64,000 nt of DNA from Gaeumannomyces sp. JS-464 (Eukaryota > Ascomycota > Sordariomycetes > Magnaporthales > Magnaporthaceae). The position numbers and the translations under genes were made by a program. The notes beneath the pieces are model-generated. The model did not search any database. It was given only the letters and a program-made list of their open reading frames with translations, and was not told the DNA's origin. Positions 1-10,838 of the stretch are shown here, in pieces; position 1 is the first letter of the stretch, and the number at the start of each line of letters is the position of its first letter. The DNA is taken from assembly GCA_002197995.1 (NCBI GenBank), contig NGZR01000003.1:6014001-6078000 (forward strand), read 5' to 3'.

Positions 1-915
1 TGCCGGCGTCACGGCCGAGGCGCAGGTGCTCCCGCTCGAGCCGTTTGTGCGCGGTGCGGCAAACGGCAGCGGGAGGAAGGCGTAGGGAAGTACTCAGCGG
101 CTGCTGCCGAGAAAACCATACACATCCCCGCGGGAGTCAGGGGGTCATGGGCTGCGAAAGGCGGGATTATCTCGTCTTCAAAGGTATTGCGGGGTGCATG
201 GGAATGAGAATGCGACATGGCAGCAGTTAGTAGAGCTCAAGGGTCTAGGGTACGTGGCCTTGGGATGGCGCAATGTATTGGTTCTGTTCGTAAGTGCCCT
301 TGTCGTGTCTCGGGGTGTCAATGTTTGTATACCTAGGTAATCATCCACGAAAACCATCTTGCTTGGCGTCCCGCACGGGTTAATACGGGTTAGTAAGCAT
401 TGCCGCTGCAGCTTAGGCCCACCTCACCCCCGCTTAGTAATGCTTAGGGATTTAATCACCTCCACCACCCTTTTGGGAAAAATGCACGGCAACGTCCCCT
501 TCGCAACCAATATCGCCCCGTCCTCCCACGACTTTGGTTAACTTTACGCGATGTATGCCACGGACGAGGAGTCGGCCGCCGCCGCCGGAATGGGGGACGG
601 GTGCAGATTGGCCAAAGGCCCTGTTTTTGGCACCCTCCATTCCGGCCATATCCTGGCGCCAGGCTTTTGGCATCCCCCTCCTTTCCCTCGACGTCCAAGC
701 GACCGCTTCCCGGCTTTCGTCGCGCGGGTGTCGTTTATGGTCCTGCTGCCTTTGCCGTCTTTGCCGCCTTTGCCTCCTTTGCCTTTGCCTCGCATCTACT
801 GCCGGGGACCTGGGCGGGCTTCGATCCCACGTCCATATGAGGTCGCGACCGCCCACGCTCGTCCACTCCCTACTTCCTACCGCTCGATAGCCTTAACCCT
901 CCTCCTCGCCTATTT
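1..915. other. GC-normal left edge, no assigned gene
   Basis: This stretch has normal base composition and ends abruptly near 915, where the AT-rich RIP block begins. Short ORFs occur on both strands. The best gene-start candidate is a 69-codon minus-strand frame from 218 to 9 (start MSHSHSHAPRNTFEDE), which could be the first exon of a gene leaving the window, but it meets a stop at 9 and matches no family I recognise. The rest (230-915) holds only overlapping low-complexity frames. Confidence 0.3.
745..792. repeat. TTTGCC-type microrepeat
   Basis: An imperfect tandem run of TTTGCC hexamers and longer variants (TTTGCCGTC, TTTGCCGCC, TTTGCCTCC). On the minus strand it reads as Gly/Lys-rich, so the overlapping minus-strand ORFs here (GGKGGK-like) are products of the repeat rather than genes. 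Confidence 0.6.
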
Positions 916-3900
916 TTCTTAGCGGCCCATTTGGAAGCGTTTAATCCTTACTGGCCCGGTCCCGATTACAAACGGCTTTTTAGCTGCCCGTAGTTATAAT
1001 GCCTTTTATAAGAAAAGCGCCGAAAAGTTCCTCCGCAAAGGGAAAAAAAGGGGCTTTAAGCAGTTTAACGAGGGAATTAACGATTTTGCTATCCTTAAAA
1101 AACCCACAAACAAGGTGCTAAAAAAATACGAACGCATTGTTAGCCTTTGGAAACAATGCGTCCTCCCCCCATTTTTTTTCTCCCAGCGGACGTAATTCCT
1201 AGCCGTAGTTTTGCTAACATTTTAACCATCCAGGTACGCTAAAAAGCACGCCGAAAACGACCCTAGTCCGTACGAGCTTAAGTCTTTAAAAGATTTTATA
1301 AAAGGGATTGCGTTCGGCATTAACGGCGCAAAAAACGATCCGAGCCCAGCGGAAAGAACCGTTATGCTATATTAAAAGTAGTTTATAACCGGCTAGCGCC
1401 GTAAACACGATGCCATTCCCTCGAACATTACGCTTTCGGTAACGAATATGCGTTTACGTTATCCAAATAAATAATCCACCCTAATCGCTAAGCTAAACTA
1501 ACTAATTCGGCGTAATTTATCAAATACGAGTTGCTCGGAATACTTTGGGAGCGAAATATTAGCTTAGTAAAAAGTAAGCGACCGAAAGAGTTTAGCACGA
1601 AAAACTACTTTGTCCATTTTAAGCGTTAATTATAAGGGAACAATTAGGTTAAATATAAAAAGCCGGCGACGAAAGTTTACGATTAGGCCAACTTTATAGC
1701 CATCGTTTATTTTTCCGCACGTATCGGCGAATATATCAAGTTTATATACCGGGTAAGCTTTGGTCGTAGCATATACTATAAGGTAAGCATTAAAAAACCG
1801 GCATTGGCCGATTATAACATGCTAATTAATACCTTATTTGTAAATAACAGGATGTAAAATTTGGTATGTTCCGTAATAAATACGGCAACGCAAAGTTTGC
1901 CATCCAGCTCGTTCGAAACGCGAAAGGTATAACATATACCCTTAATAAAAGTACACCTTCCCTTTTTTCCCTTTATAACACTTAATATTGGTTTAATTTT
2001 TTGTTTTAATTATATTAGCTTTAAACCCGAACATTTGCTATATAAAGGGTTAAGGCCCGGGCTTTTAATTTGTAACGCGATATTTCCGATTTTCGCTATC
2101 CTTATCGCGGTTAAAGCATTTAAAAACTATAATACCATTAAGGATTTTTTTAGCATAAAACTATTGGAAAGCGAAATGGTTTATTTGCAATAAAAGGAAA
2201 GCATTTTTAACCAACCCCTTTTTAAAAGCATATCCTCGAAAAAAACTTTTAGGAAAATAAAAACGGCATATTCGCTAAGCAAACAGCTTTAAGCTTTGGG
2301 TTTCCGTACCGGATATAACCGTTCGTTTACGATCCACGATTTTAAAGCGGAAAGCTTATTTTAAATCGGTACGTATACCGGAACTTTCCCTTATTGCCTT
2401 TTGCTTTTAACTTTATTAACCAATACATTAACATATTTTATAAACCAGTTTTATTCCGCTACTTAAAAAATAAAGCATACGGGCTAAAAAAACCTTAATA
2501 TTTACAATAGTTACTACCAACCTAATAATAGCGGCACGGACGGCCAAAAAAGCTATTTCGGTTTTAAAATGCGTGGTTTCGTTAGTAATCTTTTTCGCGG
2601 CTTAACCGTGAAACGTAACCCGCAATTTTTACAATCCCTTTTAGCGGAAAAGTAAAAAGCACTAAGGATTAGCCCTAAAATTATTGCCATTAAAAAGGAG
2701 CTCGCGATTTTGCGGAAACGGCGGGGTCCGAATGCAACCTCCCGCCGCAAGCAGCTTTACATAAAAAAAAGGAAATTAGCCGACCGAAAGCTTCGATAAT
2801 GGCGGAAAACTTAACTATACCGCCCAGCATAACGAAAAAGGAAAATAACCCGCCATATTATCACCGGAGCATTTTTAACCGCATTAAATTCCTTATGCCC
2901 GAACGGGACCGCTTTGTATTAAACCTTTTTAAAATTAACACTTTATAAAGCCCGGCCGGTTTCGGGGCTTTCCGCGATATAATCGCTTTATGCAAAGCAA
3001 ATGCGGAAATAAAGTTTCGACTAAAGCTAAAGCCGAAAAAATATCGATGCGCTAACTTAACGCGCCGCCGCAAAGCTCCCCGGTTTGTTTACGCCGGCAT
3101 CGACATATAATTCACCTACGATTAAAAATATATTTACAATTGCTTTAAAAAAGCTTACAACGGCGCCGCCGAGCTTTGCTTTTTATATAACGAATGGGTT
3201 TTCGGTAAACTTTAATAAAACGACCATTACCGTTCGCATTTTGCTTGCCCGGAAAAGCTGCCCGCCCAATGCGACCCCCTCGTTTACAGCGAAGTGTTTG
3301 CGACCGCCGGCTATTGGGTTTTTTGCATGGTAAATAAATCGCTGGCGCCCAAAGCGCGACTTCGTTAGTTTTTGGATAAAAGTCCATAAAAAAACCACGT
3401 TTACGGCCATTACGAAAAATACATCCAAATAATTAACGATAAAAAGTCGGTAACCTGCCTTTATTTTGGCATTCGATGTAATACTGCCTTTAATTCGGTT
3501 AAACATTTCAAATTCCATTTTTTGGACGCCCATTGCCGAGATTTTGCCAAGGAGCTAACCTCGCTGGAAGTGCTGGAATAAAAGGATAACCTGGAATCGA
3601 TACCGTCCAAAAGGCAGCGAAAGCGAAGCGTTAAGCTTAGCGGGGGAGGGAAAGGCGAAGCCGAATACCATTTCGTTAATAAAACGGTCCAAATAACGCG
3701 GCGACATCGATCGGCTAGTGCATCCCCGCCATCGCCTTTTAAAAGCCACATATTTCCATCCAGTAATTGCCAAATCCAGGATTAGTTAAAAGATAAAAGT
3801 GGCGAAAGCGGCGATATTTCATTTAGTTCGCCGTCGTTTTTAGGCAACGAAGCAAAGGAATTCTTTGCATTAATTATAAGTAACATTCCATTTACCAAAC

Positions 3901-4150
3901 AGGTTTTAATACTAACGATAAAAAGCACAAAACCCCGGAATACTTATCGGACAAAGTTGTGATTTCACAGGTTCGATATTATCGGTTTACGATCCGGCGA
4001 GCGACGAGTCCTATTCCGCCTTGCGGGCCGATACGATACCCTTTGGCCTCGCCCCGTTCCCATATATAGACCCCGCAAAGATATATCGCCAAAAAAGGCA
4101 TGGTACGCCCCTACAAATGTGCAGTAGCCCAAACGCTGGTGGCGGCAATA
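916..4150 (+). pseudogene. RIP-degraded DUF3435 tyrosine recombinase gene with C2H2-like tail
   Basis: Read through the stops, the plus strand gives a continuous match to fungal DUF3435 proteins, the family containing Starship captain recombinases. Landmarks: a helical N-terminal block near 1000-1180 (KKSAEKFLRKGKKRGFKQFN); a likely intron at 1192-1233 (GTAATT, TGCTAAC branch site, CAG); SARIGEY with the first catalytic Arg at 1720-1722; TIHDF followed by Lys at 2335, where the family has the HxxR motif; a Tyr-rich NIYNSYYQPN segment near 2500-2525; then KRNPQ and a Cys/His-rich tail to about 3540. Gln and Trp codons have become stops many times and the second catalytic Arg appears lost, so it cannot encode an active enzyme. 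The ends are approximate. It was probably 800-1000 residues long. The family is recalled from its conserved blocks, not searched. Confidence 0.75.
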
Positions 4151-4404
4151 GTCACCTAGCTGGCTTTACCAATGATATGCCTTAGATCACATTGGATGGT
4201 AATTTCCTCGAAGCTAACTACGACGGCAACGATAATAACGAAAACCTACCGCAACTTAACTCCGACGCGTTGCCTTTCGCGCCGAGTTTTTTACATGATT
4301 CCCCAGTTGATGGCGGAAGAAAGAGGCGGATCAAGTTGATTGTAACGTGCTGTGCACTGGGGAGGGGGTTCTCCAGGGGAGATCTCAAAGGTTCAGGTCA
4401 CTCA

Positions 4405-4960
4405 GCTATCTTGGAGGAGAGAGAGAGAGTATATTTAACGTCAGCTAGTCGGGATCTACCAGTCCCTGCCTCCCAGGGGGCATATGACGTGCTAGCGCTA
4501 CCTAAGCTTGACACGAGGCTATATGTTGCTATCGAGGCGGCTAACAAATTAAACCATAGGGCAAGCCAGCACAAAAAAAAAAAAAAAAAAAAAAAAAAAG
4601 GAAGGCCTACCCAAGGCACACGGAGTTCGGGCCGCATTCCGGCGCTCCTTGTTGGTGAGCGGGCAATCGGCAAAAGGGCGAATATACGCCAGGGCGCTGT
4701 AGGCGCTGCGGGCGGCGCAATAAGCGCCGCGGGTGGTAGAGAAACGCAGTCGGCCGGCAAAGTGCCGGAAAAAGAGTAGGGCCGGGTGTAAGCGGAGGGG
4801 ATCACAATGGTCCCCCCTGGGCCCGGCCGAAAAAAAAAAATTCGGGCTGAAAGGCCTAATTCCAACCCTGTGTGCTCCTTATATGTTTAAACGCGTGTTG
4901 ACGATAAGCTTCGTGGGTGCGTGTTAACGATAGGTATCGTGGGTGCTATCTTGGAGGAGA
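4405..4960. mobile_element. Retroposon-like insertion flanked by 16-bp direct repeats
   Basis: The 16-base string GCTATCTTGGAGGAGA occurs at 4405-4420 and exactly again at 4945-4960, enclosing 524 bp. Between them are a run of 27 A residues (4573-4599), a GC-rich segment with an inverted CGGGCC-type stem, and two near-copies of a 26-bp unit (GTGTTRACGATARGYWTCGTGGG) just before the right repeat. Long target duplications, an A-tract and a short terminal tandem repeat fit a LINE- or SINE-type retroposon. No RT-like protein is readable, so it would be non-autonomous or 5'-truncated. The A-tract is internal rather than terminal, so two successive insertions are possible. Confidence 0.5.
4573..4599 (+). 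repeat. A27 homopolymer tract
   Basis: An uninterrupted run of 27 A residues inside the retroposon-like insertion, consistent with a reverse-transcribed poly(A) tail. The ORFs crossing it (poly-Lys or poly-Phe) are artefacts. Confidence 0.9.
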
Positions 4961-5656
4961 TGCAAGGGTGCAGTGCATTTAGCGATCAATTCCGAATATC
5001 ACGAAAAACCAAAAAACGGTTGCTTGCCCTCCAGATCCTTAACAGGGGATCTTGCAGCTTTACTTATACATGATGCCGTAGAGGCCTCCTGTCGCCACGC
5101 TGCAATCCTCTCGAAGCCTCTGGTTGCCACGCTGTAATCCTGTCGAGGCTTCTGGTTGCCACGCTGTCATCTAGGCGTTTATCACGCTGTCATCCTTTTC
5201 CGGATGGCTTCCCAACCCTTTAGCTCCCGTCTGGGAGGCGCTGGCTCGTAGGGCCCGTCTGGGAGGCGTTGACCCGTGGGGTGTTACATTATAACATTTT
5301 TAAATAAAAAGAAAAATCCTATTCATTACAAAGCAATCCCAGTTCCTTTTTTACCAATGCTTATATATGGCTTTCTGTAAGGGGGACGTGCCAGAGTACC
5401 GCTCCACTACATAGACCAAAAGATCCAACAGTTTAATCACTACGTGATTGAACCCTTTGGCACCACTGTATATCAAGCCCCGAGGCCCCTGTAGCCAATG
5501 CTCCAGGCGACCCCGTTACACTTTCCGTTACCAGATAAACGGGTGATGCGCCCCGGTCGCTGCCTGCAGTCGGCACGCCCGAAAGGCGCCCCACGTCGGC
5601 TCCACCTCTATCGCTTACCATAGATAGATTCCTCTCGCCGGCACTCGTCAGAGGAC
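4961..5656. other. Intergenic sequence with repeat fragments
   Basis: No coding region is recognised. It contains the 32-bp minisatellite at 5081-5200, two near-copies of a CCCGTCTGGGAGGCG motif (5227-5275), and a TGTTACATTATAACA string at 5280 that resembles the ends of an LTR without supporting flanks. Confidence 0.5.
5081..5200. repeat. 32-bp minisatellite, about 3.7 copies
   Basis: Units start at 5081, 5113 and 5145 and share the core TGCCACGCTGTAATCC. A partial fourth copy carries CACGCTGTCATCC. The units differ at several sites, including C/T changes, so the array is old and not homogenised. Confidence 0.75.
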
Positions 5657-6103
5657 TGTTACGACCACACTGCAGAAGGGTAGGGAGGCCAGGGCCAAGG
5701 GCCGGCACAGGATCATCTACCCCGCGGGCAGCCAATCAAGGAGGTCACGTGACACGGTTAGGTAATCCCAAGAGGAATCTGTGGATCTGTAGCAAGAGCA
5801 ACAGATCCAGAGGGATCCGTGGATCTGTAGCAAGAGCAACAGATCCAGAGGGATCTGTGCCAAGGGCAACAGATCCAAGAGACGGACAGGAAAGTACAAG
5901 TGTATAAGAAGGAGGGTTTCCTACTGTCCTAGATAGCTGTGACTGAGGCCTCGGCATCAGTCCACCTAAGTTAGCTTCAAGGTATCCCCTTGAGCAAGCA
6001 ACCAGACTATTGTCTCCAAGACCAGAACCCCTTGTCAAGTGTACTGTTCGACGCCTTCCCTAGGCTGCCCTACCTTAGGAGCAGTGGAAGCCTGTTTGTA
6101 ACA
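5657..6103 (+). mobile_element. Solo LTR of Gypsy family A with AGGAC target duplication
   Basis: A 447-bp LTR with TGTTAC at the left end and GTAACA at the right, flanked by a perfect 5-bp duplication AGGAC (5652-5656 and 6104-6108). It aligns with the RIP-mutated LTRs at 29142 and 42898, sharing the CACGTGA region, the GGATCTGT/ACAGATCC repeats, a shared CTTCGGCAT-type block (here CCTCGGCATCA) and CCTAAGTTAGCT. There is no internal region, so it arose by LTR-LTR recombination. Unlike the other copies it is not visibly RIP-mutated. It holds about three tandem copies of a 38-bp unit (5770-5880), each with inverted GGATCTGT...ACAGATCC arms. Confidence 0.88.
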
Positions 6104-6414
6104 AGGACCGGTCGGGAGGATCATTATCCACGACGTTACCTTTCTCTGGCCTGCGTACTGCACGCCCGCTCTGTGCCACGTACAGAGCACCTATCAACGG
6201 GAGTTTTTTTTTCCCTCTTCGCGTAATAACAAATTTTTTTTCGAATACCAAATTATTATATTTTAACATTTTTATTTTTACACTTTTTTTTATAAAAGAA
6301 ACAAGCATAGTTAAGGCATTTTTAATTTAACATACGTCTTTATTTTATAAAGAAAAAGCCGCCGGAGGTTAAAAACCTAAAAAATAAACACGTACTTTCG
6401 AACCGGCTTTAAAC
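6104..6414. other. AT-rich spacer downstream of the DUF3638 gene
   Basis: T-rich on the plus strand (6205-6310), so A-rich relative to the minus-strand gene that ends at 6415. It would form the 3' flank of that gene. No gene is seen. Confidence 0.5.
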
Positions 6415-7769
6415 TTATCGTGCCCGCGAGCGCCCAGAAAATGCAGAGCGCGGCAGCACGTTACCGCCAAGGATAACCCCAACATCGGTGTTTGAAATGT
6501 CGACAGAAGGGTAATGAATCCGTTTAAAGAGTTCACGGAAGAAGGGAACCGCGGCAGGTCCGAATACCCCTTTCTCGGCATCATCCTCTGTCTGCCCACC
6601 TTCCTCACCATTGTTGGCGCCGGTGCGGTACGGAGCTCCTAGAAGCCGACACATATCGACGTAGTCGTTGTAGGTGCGGAGGTAGAGTTGACCCGCAAAC
6701 AGAAGCAGCGTCAGCACCAGCGCATGATGCGGCGGCTGCCATCCAGCCGGCGGGGCCGGCGTCGCGTACAGCAGGAGATCTTGGACCGAGCGCGTGACCA
6801 GGGATGTGCGTGGCGCAAAGAGGTGCAGCGTGGCGGCGGTGCTGCCGGCCCTGAAGGCTGGCATCAGGGCGTCGGCCTCGCAGGGGCTCAGAACGACGAC
6901 GACGACGGCGGCAGTGGCTGCCGCGCCGACGGCATGCTGGGCGGGCGCCGTGGCAATCCACTGGACCGGGCGCTGGTAGGCGTCTGACGACGCCGCGTCC
7001 GTGGTAGCGAAGCTGACGGTGCGGGAAAAGTCGGCCGTCACGAAGAGGGGGAAGTCGGGCGGCCAGCGCAAGCCTTTTAGGAGATGGGCGATGCTGCTTT
7101 CGGCGAGGGCGTCAAGGGCAGGCACGAAGGCCGGCGAGCAGTCCGGGATTGTGCCGGTCGCGACGAATGCCTCGACGTCCTCGTGAAGACGCGACGACAT
7201 GGGAGATGGTACCGGTGCCGGCGACGTTACGGGATGCTCAGCCTCGGTCTCGGCCTCGACCTCGACCAGGACTTCGCGTACCTGCTCCTCCTCGAGGCCA
7301 ATATGTGCGTGCGACCATCCGCCAGCCACCGCACCTAGGCTTTCGCATCGTGCCAAGATTCGCGCGACGTCGCTTGGCTGGCCGGCGGCCGGAGGAGGCG
7401 CTTGTTGTTGAGGGAGTCTGGTGCTGCGAGAGGCGTCGTGATATTGTTCCCGCAGCGTCTGGCTGGGCGATTCGCTGTCGAGGAATCCTGCCGCCGCCTC
7501 GTGGCTCAGTCGATAGCCGTCACCACCCTTACCCGCCTGGTCCCACAGTAGCTGCTGGCGCTGGTGCCGTAAGCCCTGCGACGCCCATAGTGGTGTGAGC
7601 CGGCGAGCTTCACGCCAAGTCTCGCTGATGGTCCAGGCCAGCACATCAGCAGCCTCGATGTCGCCGCCTTGGGGTATACCGCGTAACGCCGTGATCTTCC
7701 GCCTAATCTCGGCGGGTACAAGGAAAACGACCGACTGGCCGCGACCCAGCCCCCGCATCCGCATGCATG
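6415..7769 (-). CDS. DUF3638-family giant protein, C-terminal segment
   Basis: This is the last exon of the giant minus-strand gene. It opens with CMRMRGLGRGQSVVFLVP, the conserved block that follows the DUF3645 region in this family, and continues for about 450 residues to the stop at 6415. The middle (about residues 180-230) is an acidic Glu/Val-rich stretch. The C-terminal half has hydrophobic blocks typical of the family end (FVTADFSRTV, LYLRTYNDYVDMCRLLG). It joins the preceding exon through an 89-nt intron at 7770-7858 (GTTAGT...TTTGCAG), which keeps the frame across VQ/ACMRM. The protein is probably cytosolic; no signal peptide or membrane segment is seen. Its biochemical role is unknown. 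Confidence 0.75.
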
Positions 7770-7858
7770 CTGCAAACCCACCCGTACATATTATTAGCAC
7801 TCATTTTTATCATTAGGTACCTAGGTACCTACTTATCCGCTTCGTCTTTCTCACTAAC

Positions 7859-10838
7859 CTTGCACAAGTCGGTCTTTTGTCATGCCCGGCCCTAGTGTCA
7901 CTGCTGCGCGATGGTCGTTGGGCAAACGAAGATCAGTTCCGCGCGCATGGGCCTCATCGAGGTAAACGAGGCAGGGCGTCGTGTCGTCAGCGTACGGAGA
8001 CCCGAGGAAAGGGTTCGGTGGTGCCATCGCGCGCGGTGACGCACATGTCCTCATCGCTGTTGAAAAAGACAGCAGCGTCGGCGTCGGCGGCGGGCACCAT
8101 ATCTAGCCACCGGCACGCGATCTCGGCGTTGTCCAGCTCGACGATCTGCGCGCCGGCGTCTATGAGGACGCGTATCGGCGGTACAGAGTTGACGACATGA
8201 CGGAGGAGGAGCTGCCAGGTCGGCGTGTCCGCTAAGGAAGGGACGTCTCGCACCGTGTTCTCAGTGCGCAGGAGGCAGTTGAGAACCATGGCGTTGGTGT
8301 GCCTTTGCTCCTCCAGATCTAGAGACCCGATGCTCAGCGGGAAGAGGTACTTTGCGTCGTTGGTACCGCTGAAGCCCGTGACCGGATGTGTCCGGGTCGC
8401 AGCGAGCGACCACGCCGATTCGGAGAGCTTATGGGGGTACTCGCGCATCTCGCGGGCGAATACGATGCTGGATAGATAGTAATTCACAGCCAGCCTGAGG
8501 TGCCGCAAGTGCGGGGCGGCGTCGGCGCCGCATTGCCGGCGATCCTGGCTGTCAAGGGCGCCGAGTTGACCCAAGGCTTCTGGGATGCCGTTGGGTGCCG
8601 CCGACTCTACCCAGGTTAGATACTCCCTTTCGCCGTCGACCGAAAGAAGGAGACGCTCGATGGTGCACGAGACTTCGTCGTTGCGCAGGCCGCCGTAGTA
8701 GCAGGTCAGGCAAGTCAGAATGATGACGACGTCGGGATGGCTGAACTCGGACTGCTGGCTGGGCGAGTCCTTGGCGCGAAATGGGACTGCCAGCCCCGTG
8801 GGCGGACTTCGCTTGTCATCGGCACGGCCGTAGTCGACCCGCCACCGCTTTTGCAATGCGAAGCGGAGGACCCCGTGGGCCATCAGACCTCGCAGCAGAA
8901 ACAGGGGCCGTAGCAGCTCCTCGGTTGCGAACGACGCTTGGATGACGGCGACGTCGCCGGCTGCCGGCTCGAGCTGCGTAATGTATCGGAACGCTGCCTC
9001 CCTGATATCCCGCGGCCAACTCGCGACGGACGTGAACGTGGCTAGGCCTCCGTCTCGGATCCGCTGGACCACACGGTCAGCGACAAGGGCGGCGCCGTCT
9101 TCGTTCAAAACCCTGATCCTGGGGAAGTGGCCCTCCGGCCTGGTACCGACCTCCAGTCGATCGGGATGTTCCCTTCCGAGAGCCAGAGCGACCTCGGCCA
9201 CGAGCCCCAAGACGCTTTGGATGATACGCCATCGCGCGGGGCCGAGGTCGGGGACCCGCTGGGATCCCATGGTGTAGATGAGCTCCGACCTGGGGCCAAG
9301 GATGTCGTCGCTTTCGTCGACGACGTCCCTCGCGTTCCCATCCAGAAAGTATTGCAATCCTAGCAGGCTATCTTCTTCTCTTCCACCCCCAGCGGGTTCC
9401 TCACCGACGGCGACGGGTTTCGGGTGCGGCGGCAACAGCAAGGCCTCTAAGCCCGACAGCCTCAAGGACAGGAGGTGCTCGGGCTGGGCAAGGAGGACAC
9501 CGCCATCCTGCAGGCAAGCCATCCACTGGGCACGCAAGTCGGGTGCTAGGGAGTGGGCGCCGCTGCTACGCTGGATGGGCGGCAGCCGGTAGACGCGGCG
9601 ATGCAGCAGGCCCCCCAAAGCTCGCGTCAGCGTGTGCGCCATCTCCCTGGACTGCGGCCTGGCCACGATGACGCGTACAAGTGACCGTCTGCTATTGGCC
9701 AGCGCGGCCGCCACCATGGGCACGACGACGGACGACTTGCCCCCGCCCATATTCAGCTGCACGACGTGGTTACGAGCGCCAGGCGGCGCCATCATGGCCG
9801 AGGCCACGAGCGCCTGTAGAGGGCGGATGAGGATGCCCAGCTCGATCTCGAGCAGCAGCCAGTCCGGCAATTCAAAGGGGTCCCAGTTCTGGTGGCCGGG
9901 GTTTTGCAGCTCCCTGGCCAGCGCCTCCACGTCGCCATCGTCGGCCGCCCGCACCATGCGCTCGGCCCGCTGCAGCTCCGTCAGCGAGGCGGCGTAATCG
10001 ACGAGGCACCGCAGCCACGCGCCCGACAGCTCGGCCCGGTATCCCGCCGACAGCCGCTCGAGAAGAAGGATGGGTGTGATGGCGGGCAACAGCTGCTGCG
10101 CTGGTTCCATGTTGGCACTCAGGGCGTCGCATATCGCCGCAAACATGCCGGCAACCTCTCGGCGGCACGCGTCTAGCTGCTGCTCTAGGAGCGGCAGCGG
10201 TAGCAGCAGCGGACGACGCATTTGGTCCCGCGCGCCATCGACCACCACCTCGGTCGGCCCAGCAATGTTCCTCTGTCGAGCGTCTCTGCGCTTCTCCAGG
10301 TATTCCTGAAGGGCGCCGACGCCCCGCCCAAGCTCTTCGACGTATCTCTGCTCGTACTCGAGCCGGGCCATGCCTCGCAAGTCGCCGAGGAGACGTGGCA
10401 GCTCCGGCTGCAGCCGCTCGCCCGGCGCCTCCTCAGGAATGGCATCATACCCGCGTGCAGACCTGGTTTGTAGCGGGCACCGGCGAGTCCATGTCCGCGC
10501 CGGCGCCGCCAGGTGCCCAAACATGTCTCGCACGCTTGTGAAGAAGAATCCCTTCGGCCTGGTGGCCAGCCCCATGTTCTCAGGGAACGCGGGCGCTCGC
10601 AGAGCTGGCTCCATGTCGTCATAGCCTACTATGGGCAATTTGTTGATGTGCATGATGAGATAGGAAAGACGCGATTTCACGTCTTTATGGCTGTATCGGC
10701 TCGCGGCCTTAACGAGCTCTTGCACCAGGTCCATATCAACCACTGGCCCTTTCCGCCGCCTCTTTCCAGACTCCGCCGCCCTCATTCGCACCACAGGCGC
10801 CGACGCAACGGCAAGGAGCAGCCGAGCAAAGTCATCTG
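7859..10838 (-). CDS. DUF3638/DUF3645 core of the giant protein (P-loop-like), one frameshift
   Basis: This part carries the family hallmarks. A P-loop-like QLNMGGGKSSVVVPMVAAAL lies at about 9711-9770 and a DEAD-like DVVDESDDILG at 9298-9330; together they mark DUF3638. DUF3645 follows at about 8395-8800, with AVPFRAKDSPS, CLTCYYGGL, PHKLSESAW and TGFSGTNDAKYLFPLSIG. The frame from 10902 breaks near 8005-8020; the family block YLDEAHARGTDLRLP resumes one frame over (to 7859) before the intron. Upstream, the join to the preceding segment near 10838 also needs a frame change: LFSPDPL ends one frame and SDDFARLLLAV starts the next. Motor-like ATP binding is suggested by the motifs but not shown for the family as far as I know. 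Confidence 0.82.

Noticed and set aside
4192..4865. Overlapping ORFs of 195 (+) and 155 (-) codons
   Set aside because: Both cross the A27 tract (poly-Lys/poly-Phe) and the retroposon-like insertion; no conserved block.
5280..5294. TGTTACATTATAACA as a possible LTR end pair
   Set aside because: Too short, no target duplication, no matching second end.
5717..6308. Short minus-strand ORFs in the solo LTR
   Set aside because: They follow the tandem hairpin repeats (Leu-rich periodic translation) and are not conserved.
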